This document shows, piece by piece, positions 44,521 through 52,687 of a stretch of 64,000 nucleotides of DNA; the first letter of the stretch is position 1; each line of letters opens with the position of its first letter. Source of the DNA: Kangiella marina (lineage in GTDB: Bacteria; Pseudomonadota; Gammaproteobacteria; Enterobacterales; Kangiellaceae); the NCBI RefSeq assembly GCF_039541235.1, contig NZ_BAABFV010000001.1, forward strand, positions 744,001-808,000, in the 5' to 3' direction. The notes beneath the pieces are model-generated. The model was given only the letters and a program-made list of their open reading frames with translations, searched no databases and had not been told where the DNA came from. A program made the position numbers and the translations under genes.

Positions 44521-44632
44521 ACCATCGTTACCTTTTACGTCTAAGCCTCAAATAAATTCCTATTTTTGGCCTGCTTATAGAGTCAATAAGACGGTTTTAA
44601 TCTAACGATAAATCAAACTGTCATACCGATAT

Positions 44633-44656
44633 GGTGTTATAGTTACATATAACACC
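44633..44656. promoter_or_regulatory. Candidate operator of the GntR/YtrA-type repressor
   Basis: GGTGTTATA (44633-44641) and TATAACACC (44648-44656) are perfect inverted arms separated by 6 bp. YtrA-type regulators bind GTG-CAC-flanked palindromes of this size. The site lies between the regulator and the YeiH-family gene, so it may influence both directions. Confidence 0.65.
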
Positions 44657-44772
44657 TAATCAGTAAAGCACTTTTTTGAATAATTTTTATACTTTTCTCG
44701 AATTAGTGGGTGAATATCTACCCTCAGGCGCGTAAACTGTCGACCTAAGTTTAAGTTTTCCTAATATAAGCT

Positions 44773-45714
44773 ATGGCTGCCCAAAGCAATAAAAATTTCC
44801 AGCTTGTATCCAATATCTTATTGATTATTCTGACTATTCTTTGCATCGCAGGCTTCTTAAAAGCGAGTTACGCCTTGGCAGCAGGGCTAGCATGGGGTTG
44901 GTTCTTCTCAGGTTCCCACCAACTTCCACTCAGCTCATGGGCTAGCCTCTTATTAAAGGTAGCGATTGTGATATTGGGCTTCACTTTGCCGTTTGGAGAA
45001 CTCGTCAGTCATGCTGGAGACAGTTTTTGGCTGACTATTGCGGTCATTACTGGTGCGATTATTCTAGGACTGTTACTCGGCAAGCTCTTCAAGCTGGACA
45101 ACCACCAAAGTTGGCTGATCAGCTCTGGAACGGCGATTTGTGGTGGTAGTGCGATTGCAGCCGTTGGCTCCTCGATCAAAGCCAACCAACAACAGATGGT
45201 TGTCTCATTAGCAATTGTGTTCCTGCTTAACGCTGTCGCACTCTTCGTCTACCCAGCTGTTGGCCATTGGTTAGAATTAAGCCAGCAACAGTTCGGCCTT
45301 TGGGCAGCCCTCGGTATTCATGACACCAGTAGCGTCGTTGGCGCTGCCGCCGATTATGGTGCTGAGTCACTCGAAGTCGCGACCACCGCGAAACTCGCCA
45401 GAGCCCTATGGATCATACCTGTTGCTCTGCTAGCATCTTTCGCCGTTAGCTCGGGCAAATTTCGACTGACCATCCCCTTATTTATCGTTTTCTTCTTATT
45501 AGCCAGCAGTATTGGCAGTTTCATCAATTTAGAAGCTTTGGCTGGCTACATCCAACCAGCAGCCAAAAATTTATTCGCACTGAGTCTATTATGGATGGGA
45601 ACCAGTCTTAACAAACAAGCTATTAAGACCATCCCAATAAAAGCTCTGTGGCTTGGTGTGATACTCTGGTTAGTGCTATCTATGAGCACCTTATTCGCCG
45701 TCATTCATTGGTAG
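44773..45714 (+). CDS. YeiH/UPF0324-family membrane transporter
   Basis: A 313-aa protein with about nine or ten membrane segments. The UPF0324/YeiH signatures are GTAICGGSAIAA near 124 and HDTSSVVGAAADYG near 188. The family is annotated as putative sulfate exporters, but substrates are largely untested. It is divergent from the GntR operon. I see no LysR neighbour, which often accompanies yeiH. The start ATG lies in AT-rich leader with no strong ribosome site. Confidence 0.87.
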   Translation: MAAQSNKNFQLVSNILLIILTILCIAGFLKASYALAAGLAWGWFFSGSHQLPLSSWASLLLKVAIVILGFTLPFGELVSHAGDSFWLTIAVITGAIILGLLLGKLFKLDNHQSWLISSGTAICGGSAIAAVGSSIKANQQQMVVSLAIVFLLNAVALFVYPAVGHWLELSQQQFGLWAALGIHDTSSVVGAAADYGAESLEVATTAKLARALWIIPVALLASFAVSSGKFRLTIPLFIVFFLLASSIGSFINLEALAGYIQPAAKNLFALSLLWMGTSLNKQAIKTIPIKALWLGVILWLVLSMSTLFAVIHW

Positions 45715-45728
45715 TTACGGATATTACA

Positions 45729-46646
45729 ATGTTTGCTTTTCAAGAAAATCCATTAAACCGCCACGGCGATATTCGCCATACACCGGACTTTATCAGCAAA
45801 GTCATTGATCAAGCTCAAACTCGATTTTTGCCCGTATTTAAACAGTCCATCGCCTGCACAACGCAAGAAGATCATAAAAATCCTTTATGGCTAAGTTATG
45901 ATCAACTCTCCACATCTTTTGGTGAAGTTAATGACAAGCACCTTATTTACCTAGGAGAACTTGATAGTAAGCACTACTTTACTTATCGCTTGAAATCAGC
46001 TCAACTGATAGACAATATTCAAAAAAGTCTCACCCATACCAAGGCAAAGCTATGTAACCTACGAGACTTGTTGCATTACATTGATACCAAGCAAGCTCAT
46101 CTTTGCAATGTCGCAGTGGCTATGGAGCATTGGCATAACAGTCATCAATACTGCGGTCAGTGTGGAAGTGAAACCTACTCCACGCAGGCAGGATTTGTCC
46201 GAACTTGCGCGGACTCCGAGTGTCAACAATTACACTTCCCGCGGACAGACAGTGCAGTAATTTGCGCGATTACTTATGAAGATAAGTTATTGCTCGGTAG
46301 ACAGAAAAACTGGCCAGAGAAACGCTACTCAGTCATAGCAGGGTTTGTTGAGCCTGGTGAAACATTGGAGCAAGCCGTAGCGCGCGAAGCCTATGAAGAA
46401 ACAGGATTGGTCCTTTCTACAATTAACTATTACCAGTCTCAACCTTGGCCTTTCCCACAATCTTTAATGGTGGGCTTCACTGCCGAGTCGGCAACCTCAG
46501 ACATTAAGCTACGGGATCAAGAGTTGGAAGAAGCTCGTTGGTTCTCCAAAAACCAGATTAATACCGCTATTAATAACGGTTCACTGGTATTACCTTTTGA
46601 ATACTCGATTTCTCGAACCCTTATAAATCAATGGCTTACAAAGTAA
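45729..46646 (+). CDS. nudC: NADH pyrophosphatase / NAD-cap hydrolase
   Basis: A 305-aa Nudix enzyme that splits NADH and removes NAD caps from RNA. ATG 45729 is used; an upstream frame to 45648 lies within the yeiH-like gene. A zinc ribbon has Cys142, 145, 160 and 165. The Nudix box GFVEPGETLEQAVAREAYEETGL spans 205-227 and is followed by the family signature SQPWPFPQS (237-245). It starts 14 bp after the transporter gene, so the two probably share a message. Confidence 0.94.
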   Translation: MFAFQENPLNRHGDIRHTPDFISKVIDQAQTRFLPVFKQSIACTTQEDHKNPLWLSYDQLSTSFGEVNDKHLIYLGELDSKHYFTYRLKSAQLIDNIQKSLTHTKAKLCNLRDLLHYIDTKQAHLCNVAVAMEHWHNSHQYCGQCGSETYSTQAGFVRTCADSECQQLHFPRTDSAVICAITYEDKLLLGRQKNWPEKRYSVIAGFVEPGETLEQAVAREAYEETGLVLSTINYYQSQPWPFPQSLMVGFTAESATSDIKLRDQELEEARWFSKNQINTAINNGSLVLPFEYSISRTLINQWLTK

Positions 46647-46769
46647 ATTTCAAAACAAAAATTTGTAAGACATAAAACACCTTGAAACAGTTCACAATTT
46701 AGCGTATCACTGTAAGGGTAGTACAAATAATAAACAAGATACAACTATAGCTGACTTAAGGAAAAAACG

Positions 46770-46786
46770 CCTTTCACTGTGAAAGG
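46770..46786 (+). other. Leader hairpin upstream of the first paralogue
   Basis: CCTTTCA and TGAAAGG form a perfect 7-bp stem with a 3-nt loop about 33 bp before the start at 46820. It may shape the 5' leader. Confidence 0.4.
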
Positions 46787-46819
46787 TTGGCAACATGACG
46801 TGTCAAGGAGGCTATGGCC

Positions 46820-47197
46820 ATGTCAAAAGTAAATATTCTAGCAGGCGACTTTCCCAGAGGGACTGGGTACTTTACCTTTCGAAACTTTACTCTTCCTGGT
46901 GATCAAGATCACTACTTATGTGAGACCGTATCGGTCACACAAATTGAGTTTATCAATACCGCCAACCCTAAGATGGCGCTTCTCCTCAACAAAGATCCGG
47001 CGCTGGCGGAAGAGTTGCAGTTGGAACTCGAAGAGAAGATGAAGCTCGCTGATGATCATGAAATTTTCTTTATGGTTCGATTAGCCGATCAAAGACGCTT
47101 TATCGCCGAAACCGACGATGTGACTTTTCATAAGATAAAAAAGTCGATGAAAGAAAGTGCAAGCCAAGAAAACTCATCAATTGTCAGTAGCGCCTAA
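46820..47197 (+). CDS. Unknown conserved protein, paralogue A
   Basis: A 125-aa soluble protein. The second in-frame ATG (46820) is preferred because AAGGAGG lies eight bases upstream and it lines up with the next gene; ATG 46814 is too close. It shares with its neighbour the motifs AGDFPxGxGxFT, RNFTLPGDxxHYLCETVS, a central acidic stretch, FFMVxLxDxRRFIA and a Lys/Ser-rich tail. It contains an extra Glu-rich helix (LAEELQLELEEKMK). No transmembrane, signal or catalytic motif is visible. I do not recognise the family. Confidence 0.75.
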   Translation: MSKVNILAGDFPRGTGYFTFRNFTLPGDQDHYLCETVSVTQIEFINTANPKMALLLNKDPALAEELQLELEEKMKLADDHEIFFMVRLADQRRFIAETDDVTFHKIKKSMKESASQENSSIVSSA

Positions 47198-47217
47198 CAT
47201 TAACTAATTCAATTTTA

Positions 47218-47253
47218 ACTTGTAGTTCAAGCAGTTATGCTTGAACTACAAGT
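47218..47253. repeat. Perfect 16-bp-arm inverted repeat between paralogues
   Basis: ACTTGTAGTTCAAGCA (47218-47233) and its exact reverse complement (47238-47253) flank a 4-nt loop. No T run follows on either strand, so a simple terminator does not explain its strength. It lies 20 bp after paralogue A's stop. Confidence 0.85.
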
Positions 47254-47442
47254 CATATTTGCAAAAAATAATAACCCTGTCTCAACTTCTAAATAGAATC
47301 TCTCAATTCGTTTGACTGTTTATTTTATGTTCTATAAAAGTATATAAAACGCCTTTTAAATACATCTTTTAGTCAGACAAACAAAACATAGAAAGATGCA
47401 CTTAAAAGCCTCCACTCAGTTAAGGAATATGAGGTAGTAACT

Positions 47443-47796
47443 ATGTCTAAACTCACCATTATAGCTGGGGACTTTCCTTCGGGAGTTGGTCGCTTTACCA
47501 TTAGAAATTTTACGTTGCCGGGAGATGAAAATCATTATCTCTGTGAAACAGTGTCAGCCCAGCAGGTGACTTTTATTGATGAGGCTACTGAAGAGTTCCT
47601 GTTACTTCTTGATATCGATGAAGACACTAAGCAATATGTTTCTGCCTCAGGCGATGACATCGTTTTTTTTATGGTGAAACTGAAAGATAAAAGACGTTTC
47701 ATCGCTTCGTCCGATCAGCGTACTTACCAAAAAGTTATTAAGGCAGTAGAGAAGGAGGCAAATATTTCACCAGTGCTTACCTCGACGGCAGCCTAA
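47443..47796 (+). CDS. Unknown conserved protein, paralogue B
   Basis: A 117-aa soluble protein, plainly homologous to the preceding gene over its whole length (AGDFPSGVGRFTIRNFTLPGDENHYLCETVS; FFMVKLKDKRRFIASSD). It lacks the Glu-rich insert of paralogue A. GAGG lies about ten bases upstream of the ATG. The two genes are separated by 245 bp holding a large inverted repeat, so they may be expressed independently. It converges on epmA with a 4-bp gap. Function unknown. Confidence 0.75.
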   Translation: MSKLTIIAGDFPSGVGRFTIRNFTLPGDENHYLCETVSAQQVTFIDEATEEFLLLLDIDEDTKQYVSASGDDIVFFMVKLKDKRRFIASSDQRTYQKVIKAVEKEANISPVLTSTAA

Positions 47797-47800
47797 GGGC

Positions 47801-48754
47801 TTAAGCCCTATCTGCAGGGAAAGCAACCACCTCGGTCAGGTCACTTAGCTCTAACAAAATCATAATAAGTCGATCGAGACCTAAGGCTACGCCAGCACAC
47901 TCGGGGAGGCCAACATTTAGGGCTGCTATCAAGCGTTCATCTATGGACACTTTGGGCAGCCCATTTTCTTTTCGCCATTGATTGTCAGCGACAAAACGTT
48001 GACGTTGCTCATCTGAATCAGTCAACTCATAAAAGCCATTGGCTAATTCTACTCCGCGCCAATACACCTCAAAGCGGCATGCAGCTGCGGGGTTATCCGT
48101 ATCGACTCTTGCTAAAGCAGCCTGACTCACTGGATAACTGTGAATAAAGGAAACCTCATCACCCAGTCCTAATACCGGTTCTATACGATCCTCAAACAAA
48201 AGCGCGAGATAATCATCCCTCTCCAAGCCGTCAGGCAACTCACCCAAAAGCTCGCGTCCGAGAACTGCCAGGTCTTGGTTAGAAATAGTGAAAGGATTAA
48301 TCTTGAGATGCTGCTCAAACGCTTCTTGGTAGCTGAAACGGCTCAGTGTTAGTGGCTTTTGCGATAGGAAGTTAAGTAACTCAAAAACCTGATCGAACAG
48401 CTGGTAATGATCAAAGCCTTCAACATACCACTCCAACATCGTAAACTCAGGGTTGTGCCGAGTCCCCAGCTCATCCTGACGAAAGGCCTTACAGATTTGA
48501 TAAATCGAACCAGAGCCCGCCGCCAGCAAGCGCTTCATCGCATATTCCGGCGACGTCTGCAAATAGCCATCACCACCCATGAAATCCTTTACCTGAAAAG
48601 ACTTCATGTAACGATCCGTCACACTATGCTGACTAAGTAACGGCGTCTCAACCTCAAGAATATCCCGCTCCGCAAAAAACTGACGCACCCGCGCCATAAT
48701 CATTGCACGAGCTTTTAGGGTTTCGATTGAGCTTGTGGGTTTCCAGTTAGGCAT
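47801..48754 (-). CDS. epmA: EF-P beta-lysine ligase
   Basis: A 317-aa class II lysyl-tRNA synthetase-like enzyme lacking the anticodon domain. It attaches (R)-beta-lysine to Lys34 of EF-P. Motif 2 is RHNPEFTMLEWY and motif 3 GLDRLIMI near the C-terminus. The substrate is made by EpmB, encoded at 49654. It lies 309 bp downstream of efp on the same strand; the gap contains a 60-nt inverted repeat. No epmC is visible in the window. Confidence 0.94.
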   Translation of the reverse strand: MPNWKPTSSIETLKARAMIMARVRQFFAERDILEVETPLLSQHSVTDRYMKSFQVKDFMGGDGYLQTSPEYAMKRLLAAGSGSIYQICKAFRQDELGTRHNPEFTMLEWYVEGFDHYQLFDQVFELLNFLSQKPLTLSRFSYQEAFEQHLKINPFTISNQDLAVLGRELLGELPDGLERDDYLALLFEDRIEPVLGLGDEVSFIHSYPVSQAALARVDTDNPAAACRFEVYWRGVELANGFYELTDSDEQRQRFVADNQWRKENGLPKVSIDERLIAALNVGLPECAGVALGLDRLIMILLELSDLTEVVAFPADRA

Positions 48755-48783
48755 CTTAATTACGAATTAAAAAGGGGTGAGCA

Positions 48784-48984
48784 TTAACTAGGAGATTGCA
48801 TCCCTAGCACAGGGAAAATATTCTTAGGCGCGGCATCAGATTTGATTAGTCGCGGAACCAGTTCCAACATACCTGCCAAGCGACGGAAAACTATTGCTAG
48901 ACAAAGCAGGCTCACATTTAAAACAGGTATCTTACCAATTAAATCTAATGGAGATAAAATTTGCTTGGACGCGGCGGATAATAA
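48784..48984 (-). pseudogene. Open frame without a start, possible gene remnant
   Basis: Within the efp-epmA gap the minus strand is open for 66 codons (ending TAA at 48784-48786) with no start codon until the ATG about 40 codons in. The reading frame has normal composition (for example LIGKIPVLN and LIKSDAAPKN). It could be a decayed gene, part of an intergenic repeat or chance. Confidence is low. Confidence 0.25.
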
Positions 48985-49035
48985 TTATTTTGCGGAGTTT
49001 ACGAACAGTAAATGAGCAAAAAATAATTATTATCC
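48976..49035. repeat. 60-nt inverted repeat between efp and epmA
   Basis: GGATAATAATTATTTT (48976-48991) faces its exact reverse complement (49020-49035), and inside them TTTAC (48998-49002) faces GTAAA (49008-49012). The long AT-rich arms could extrude as a cruciform or fold in RNA between the two genes. Outside it and the frame at 48784-48984 I see nothing else in this 309-bp gap. Confidence 0.8.
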
Positions 49036-49063
49036 AACAAAGTACCAAGTTAATTTTAGCCCA

Positions 49064-49627
49064 TTAGGCGCGTGAAACGTACTCGCCGTTTCGTGTATCC
49101 ACTTTCAATTTATCGCCAATATTCACAAACAAAGGCACTTTCACCACCGCACCTGTGTGCATCGTCGCTGGCTTTGAGCCGCCACCTGAGGTATCACCGC
49201 GAAGGCCTGGGTCTGTATCTGTCACTTCTAGCACCACAAAGTTAGGCGGCGTTACGGCGATTGGACTACCGTTCCATAAAGTCACTTGGCATTTATCCTG
49301 TTCGATCAAGTAGTTTTTTGCTTCGCCTACAGCATTGGCGTCGGCTTGCACTTGCTCAAAGGAGTTTGGATCCATGAAGTACCAGAATTCGCCATCGTTA
49401 TAGATGTAGTCCATATCGGTATCAATCACGTCGGCCGTTTCGATGCTTTCGCCCGATTTGAAAGTTTTCTCAACAGTTCGCCCTGTTAGTAAGTATAATA
49501 CTTTCGTTTTACTGAATGCTTGGCCTTTGCCGGGACGAACAAATTGATTGTCGACTACCGTGCAAGGTTCGCCATCGAGTATCAATTTGGTACCATTGCG
49601 GATGTCGTTTGTGGTAATTGTTCCCAT
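49064..49627 (-). CDS. efp: Translation elongation factor P
   Basis: A 187-aa protein that rescues ribosomes stalled at proline stretches. The ATG at 49627 is preceded by AGAGGAACTC; an earlier frame start at 49642 adds five residues and is not needed. The modified residue is Lys34 in [10 protein letters not shown], matching the E. coli position. Both modifying enzymes flank it. Its start is only 26 bp from the divergent epmB start. Confidence 0.96.
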   Translation of the reverse strand: MGTITTNDIRNGTKLILDGEPCTVVDNQFVRPGKGQAFSKTKVLYLLTGRTVEKTFKSGESIETADVIDTDMDYIYNDGEFWYFMDPNSFEQVQADANAVGEAKNYLIEQDKCQVTLWNGSPIAVTPPNFVVLEVTDTDPGLRGDTSGGGSKPATMHTGAVVKVPLFVNIGDKLKVDTRNGEYVSRA

Positions 49628-49653
49628 GAGTTCCTCTAACACTTGATATATTT

Positions 49654-50694
49654 ATGATTCAAAACTTGCAGATTTTAACGCGAAATGACTCTTATTGGCA
49701 GGACAATGAGTGGAAAAAGTTACTTTCTGGGGCATTTTCCTCACCTTCTGCGCTTTTAGAGCACCTGGAACTTGATGTAGAGGGCTTACCCTACTCGATT
49801 CTTCCGAATCATGCCTTCGCGCAAAGAGTGCCGGAGCCATTTGTTTCGCGTATGCAAAAAGGCAACCCAACCGATCCGTTACTGCTGCAAGTACTCCCTA
49901 TCGCCGAAGAAAACCGCGTGGTTCCTGGCTACGTCTCTGATCCGCTTGGAGAACACGACAGCACTTTACCGGGATTATTGCACAAGTACAAAAGTCGGGT
50001 GTTGGTCATGTTGTCTACAGCGTGTGCGGTTAACTGTCGATACTGCTTTCGGCGTGAATTCCCTTATTCGGACAATCAGCTAGGTCGTTCTGGCTGGCCG
50101 CAAATCAAACAGTACTTATTACAACACCCTGAGATCAACGAAGTTATTCTAAGTGGTGGCGACCCATTAGCAACCAGTGATAATTATTTATCCGACTTTA
50201 TCAACATGGTCGAAGATATTAGTCACATTAAGCGACTTAGGATTCACAGCCGATTACCGGTGGTTATCCCGCAGCGCATTACCTCTAGCTTGATCCAGTC
50301 ATTGAGTAACAGCCGCTTGCAAACCGTCTTCGTGACGCACATCAACCACCCGAACGAAATGGATGCTTTGTTTGCTCAAGCCATGCAACGGCTGAGCCAA
50401 GCTGGGATTACCCTATTAAATCAAACGGTGTTATTACGCGGTATTAACGACCATGCAGCAACACTGGCCGAATTAAGCGAAAAGCTCTTTGCACAGAGAA
50501 TTCTTCCCTATTATCTTCACCTTCTGGATAAAGTCACTGGCGCTCATCACTTTGATGTTGAAGAGTCAGTTGCCATTGATATTATGCAGCAACTTCAGGT
50601 GGAACTTGCTGGATTCTTAGTCCCAAAGCTGGTTCGAGAAGAAGCCGGTAAGCCGCATAAATCATGGATTAATTTAGACAAGGATAATCAATAA
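49654..50694 (+). CDS. epmB: EF-P (R)-beta-lysine-forming lysine 2,3-aminomutase
   Basis: A 346-aa radical-SAM, PLP-dependent enzyme that converts lysine to (R)-beta-lysine for EF-P modification. The iron-sulfur ligands are Cys124, Cys128 and Cys131 (CAVNCRYC). The GGDPLA stretch near 170 and the C-terminal aminomutase core are present. The start ATG has no good ribosome site. It is divergent from efp with 26 bp between start codons, so each promoter must overlap the other gene's first codons. Confidence 0.95.
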   Translation: MIQNLQILTRNDSYWQDNEWKKLLSGAFSSPSALLEHLELDVEGLPYSILPNHAFAQRVPEPFVSRMQKGNPTDPLLLQVLPIAEENRVVPGYVSDPLGEHDSTLPGLLHKYKSRVLVMLSTACAVNCRYCFRREFPYSDNQLGRSGWPQIKQYLLQHPEINEVILSGGDPLATSDNYLSDFINMVEDISHIKRLRIHSRLPVVIPQRITSSLIQSLSNSRLQTVFVTHINHPNEMDALFAQAMQRLSQAGITLLNQTVLLRGINDHAATLAELSEKLFAQRILPYYLHLLDKVTGAHHFDVEESVAIDIMQQLQVELAGFLVPKLVREEAGKPHKSWINLDKDNQ

Positions 50695-50780
50695 CTTACC
50701 TCTAGAAATAACTAGCGCAGGCGCCTACTTTTCGCTAAGATGGAAAGTAACAAACTGGCTAGGACTATAAGGGGAGTATA

Positions 50781-52556
50781 GTGGCGCTTACGAAAGGAGC
50801 CTTAGGGCTGACCGTTAGAGTCAAAAATGGTGCAATGGTTGCGGACATTCCTGCCTCTGTAAAAGCAGCTAAGCAGTGGATTGATGATTTGCCTGTTGCG
50901 GATATGGGAGAAACGGCATCCAAGATATTTCATTACCTTTACGATCTCAACCAATCCCCTTTAGACCCCAAAACGCGCTTACAAATTCTTGAAGCAATTA
51001 AGCCTTCTTGTTTAAACACCTTAAACTCTCTTGCCACCGTCTACATTCATAGTCCTTTAAAGTATTCACAAAAGTTACAATCCGCTTCTGAGCTAGTACA
51101 CGCCATTGCCTCTGAGACTGTGTTTGGCTTTAACACGGTTATCGAAGATTTAAACGAAGACCCGCCTGAGCTTGAAAAATATCAAAAGACCATTTTGCCA
51201 GCGGCATGCGCCAATAGCTTACAATTCCAAGGTTTTATCCAGCTACAGCGCTACCAGCTGTATAAAACTGTAGGTTCAAAGCTATGGGTACAACAAAACG
51301 TTATTTTTCAATTAGCGAAAGCATTCGACTTACTTGAACATAAACTTCGCAAAGACTCCATGTCATTGGGCACCATAAAAAAACAGTTGCTTATTAATTT
51401 GATCCTACCGGTCTCTAACCCTTACCAGTTAAAGCACGGTGAGATTAACGAGGTTTACAGCAATCTAGAAGAGATGGCTGACCTTGCAGAGCTTCAAATG
51501 GACAGTATCAAAGGTTGTCTATTCGCTTACTTACCCGATAGTGACATTCCGCCACAGCCTGTTAACTCCATTGAGCATGAAGGGCAAACGGTCGTAGGTC
51601 TCAACCTTCAGAAACTCAGTGAAGCTGTTGAAAATAGCTTAAAGTCTTCTTCAGATGGCTTCTTCAGTCGTTTTAAGAAAAAAGGCCCTGACATTGAGCT
51701 GGATAAGGATCTTGCGGAACATTTAATCACGCACTGGAGCAAACAGCTCAATCGAAACTTTATTCGCATGAACTCTCAAGCCACCACAGAAGTCTGTGTT
51801 GGTCTTGCAGCATCCCACCATTTTCTAGTGGAAAAGCTCGGTCAAGACGTTCAGCAACGCTTTTTTGGTCAGAAAAAAACCAGCTCCGTCAATATTGAGC
51901 CTGACTCATTGCAACTAGAACAAGAGGAAGATAGTCAACACAGCTTTGTCTGGAAAAACCGTTCTAGCAGTAACATGGGCACAAATGCAGAGCAGGAAAC
52001 GGATGCCTTCGCTTCTATCTACAAGCCAATGAGTCATAAAGACAAACAGCATAAGATGGAAGATAAGCCTTTTAAGGACATTAAAACTAAGCAACGCTAC
52101 CAGTGGACGCAAGGTATCGTTAGGGACGTCAGTCCAGCTGGGTTTTGCTTAGGTTTTGAAAAAGCTCCGTCCAGCTATGCTGAGGCTAATGAACTTATCA
52201 CTATCCAAAACATCAAAAATGGTCAAGAACAGTTCAACTTAGGCATGATTCGTTGGAATCGCTGGCATAAAGACTCGGTATTCCTGATTGGTGTTGAAAT
52301 AATTGCTCCAGAGGCAATGCCTATTCGAGCAACCCTCGACTGGGATTATGCTAAGCCAGCTTATCATCATAATGGTCTGTTATTACCTGAAATGTCGAAC
52401 GTTGGTATTGATGCCAGTATCATCTTACCCCCCCTCGGTTACCGCTCAGGTCAAATAGTCGCCATCATGACTCCCGACGAAGAGTTTAAAGTTGAGTTAA
52501 ACAAAAAAATAATCGAGACTGATAACTTTATCCAGTTCCAGTTTCGACGAAAATAA
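50781..52556 (+). CDS. Large protein with degenerate C-terminal PilZ-like domain
   Basis: A 591-aa soluble protein starting at GTG 50781 with AAGGGGAG upstream. Residues 1-390 are mostly helical and match no domain I know. An acidic linker follows, and from about 430 a PilZ-like beta-domain has DVSPAG (the DxSxxG half of the c-di-GMP motif) but no clear RxxxR in front of it. It precedes a FimX-like gene by 131 bp on the same strand, suggesting a shared pathway. It may bind c-di-GMP weakly or bind a partner. Confidence 0.7.
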   Translation: MALTKGALGLTVRVKNGAMVADIPASVKAAKQWIDDLPVADMGETASKIFHYLYDLNQSPLDPKTRLQILEAIKPSCLNTLNSLATVYIHSPLKYSQKLQSASELVHAIASETVFGFNTVIEDLNEDPPELEKYQKTILPAACANSLQFQGFIQLQRYQLYKTVGSKLWVQQNVIFQLAKAFDLLEHKLRKDSMSLGTIKKQLLINLILPVSNPYQLKHGEINEVYSNLEEMADLAELQMDSIKGCLFAYLPDSDIPPQPVNSIEHEGQTVVGLNLQKLSEAVENSLKSSSDGFFSRFKKKGPDIELDKDLAEHLITHWSKQLNRNFIRMNSQATTEVCVGLAASHHFLVEKLGQDVQQRFFGQKKTSSVNIEPDSLQLEQEEDSQHSFVWKNRSSSNMGTNAEQETDAFASIYKPMSHKDKQHKMEDKPFKDIKTKQRYQWTQGIVRDVSPAGFCLGFEKAPSSYAEANELITIQNIKNGQEQFNLGMIRWNRWHKDSVFLIGVEIIAPEAMPIRATLDWDYAKPAYHHNGLLLPEMSNVGIDASIILPPLGYRSGQIVAIMTPDEEFKVELNKKIIETDNFIQFQFRRK

Positions 52557-52687
52557 CGCTTACTAGGCAATGAGTTACGATTGTATCAATCACTAATTAT
52601 TGTAGAATTTGTGGCCTAGTTACATTTAGTTCCAAAGAAAATCGATAGAATGATCTTTGGAGATCAATAAATAAAAAACAGATAGCA

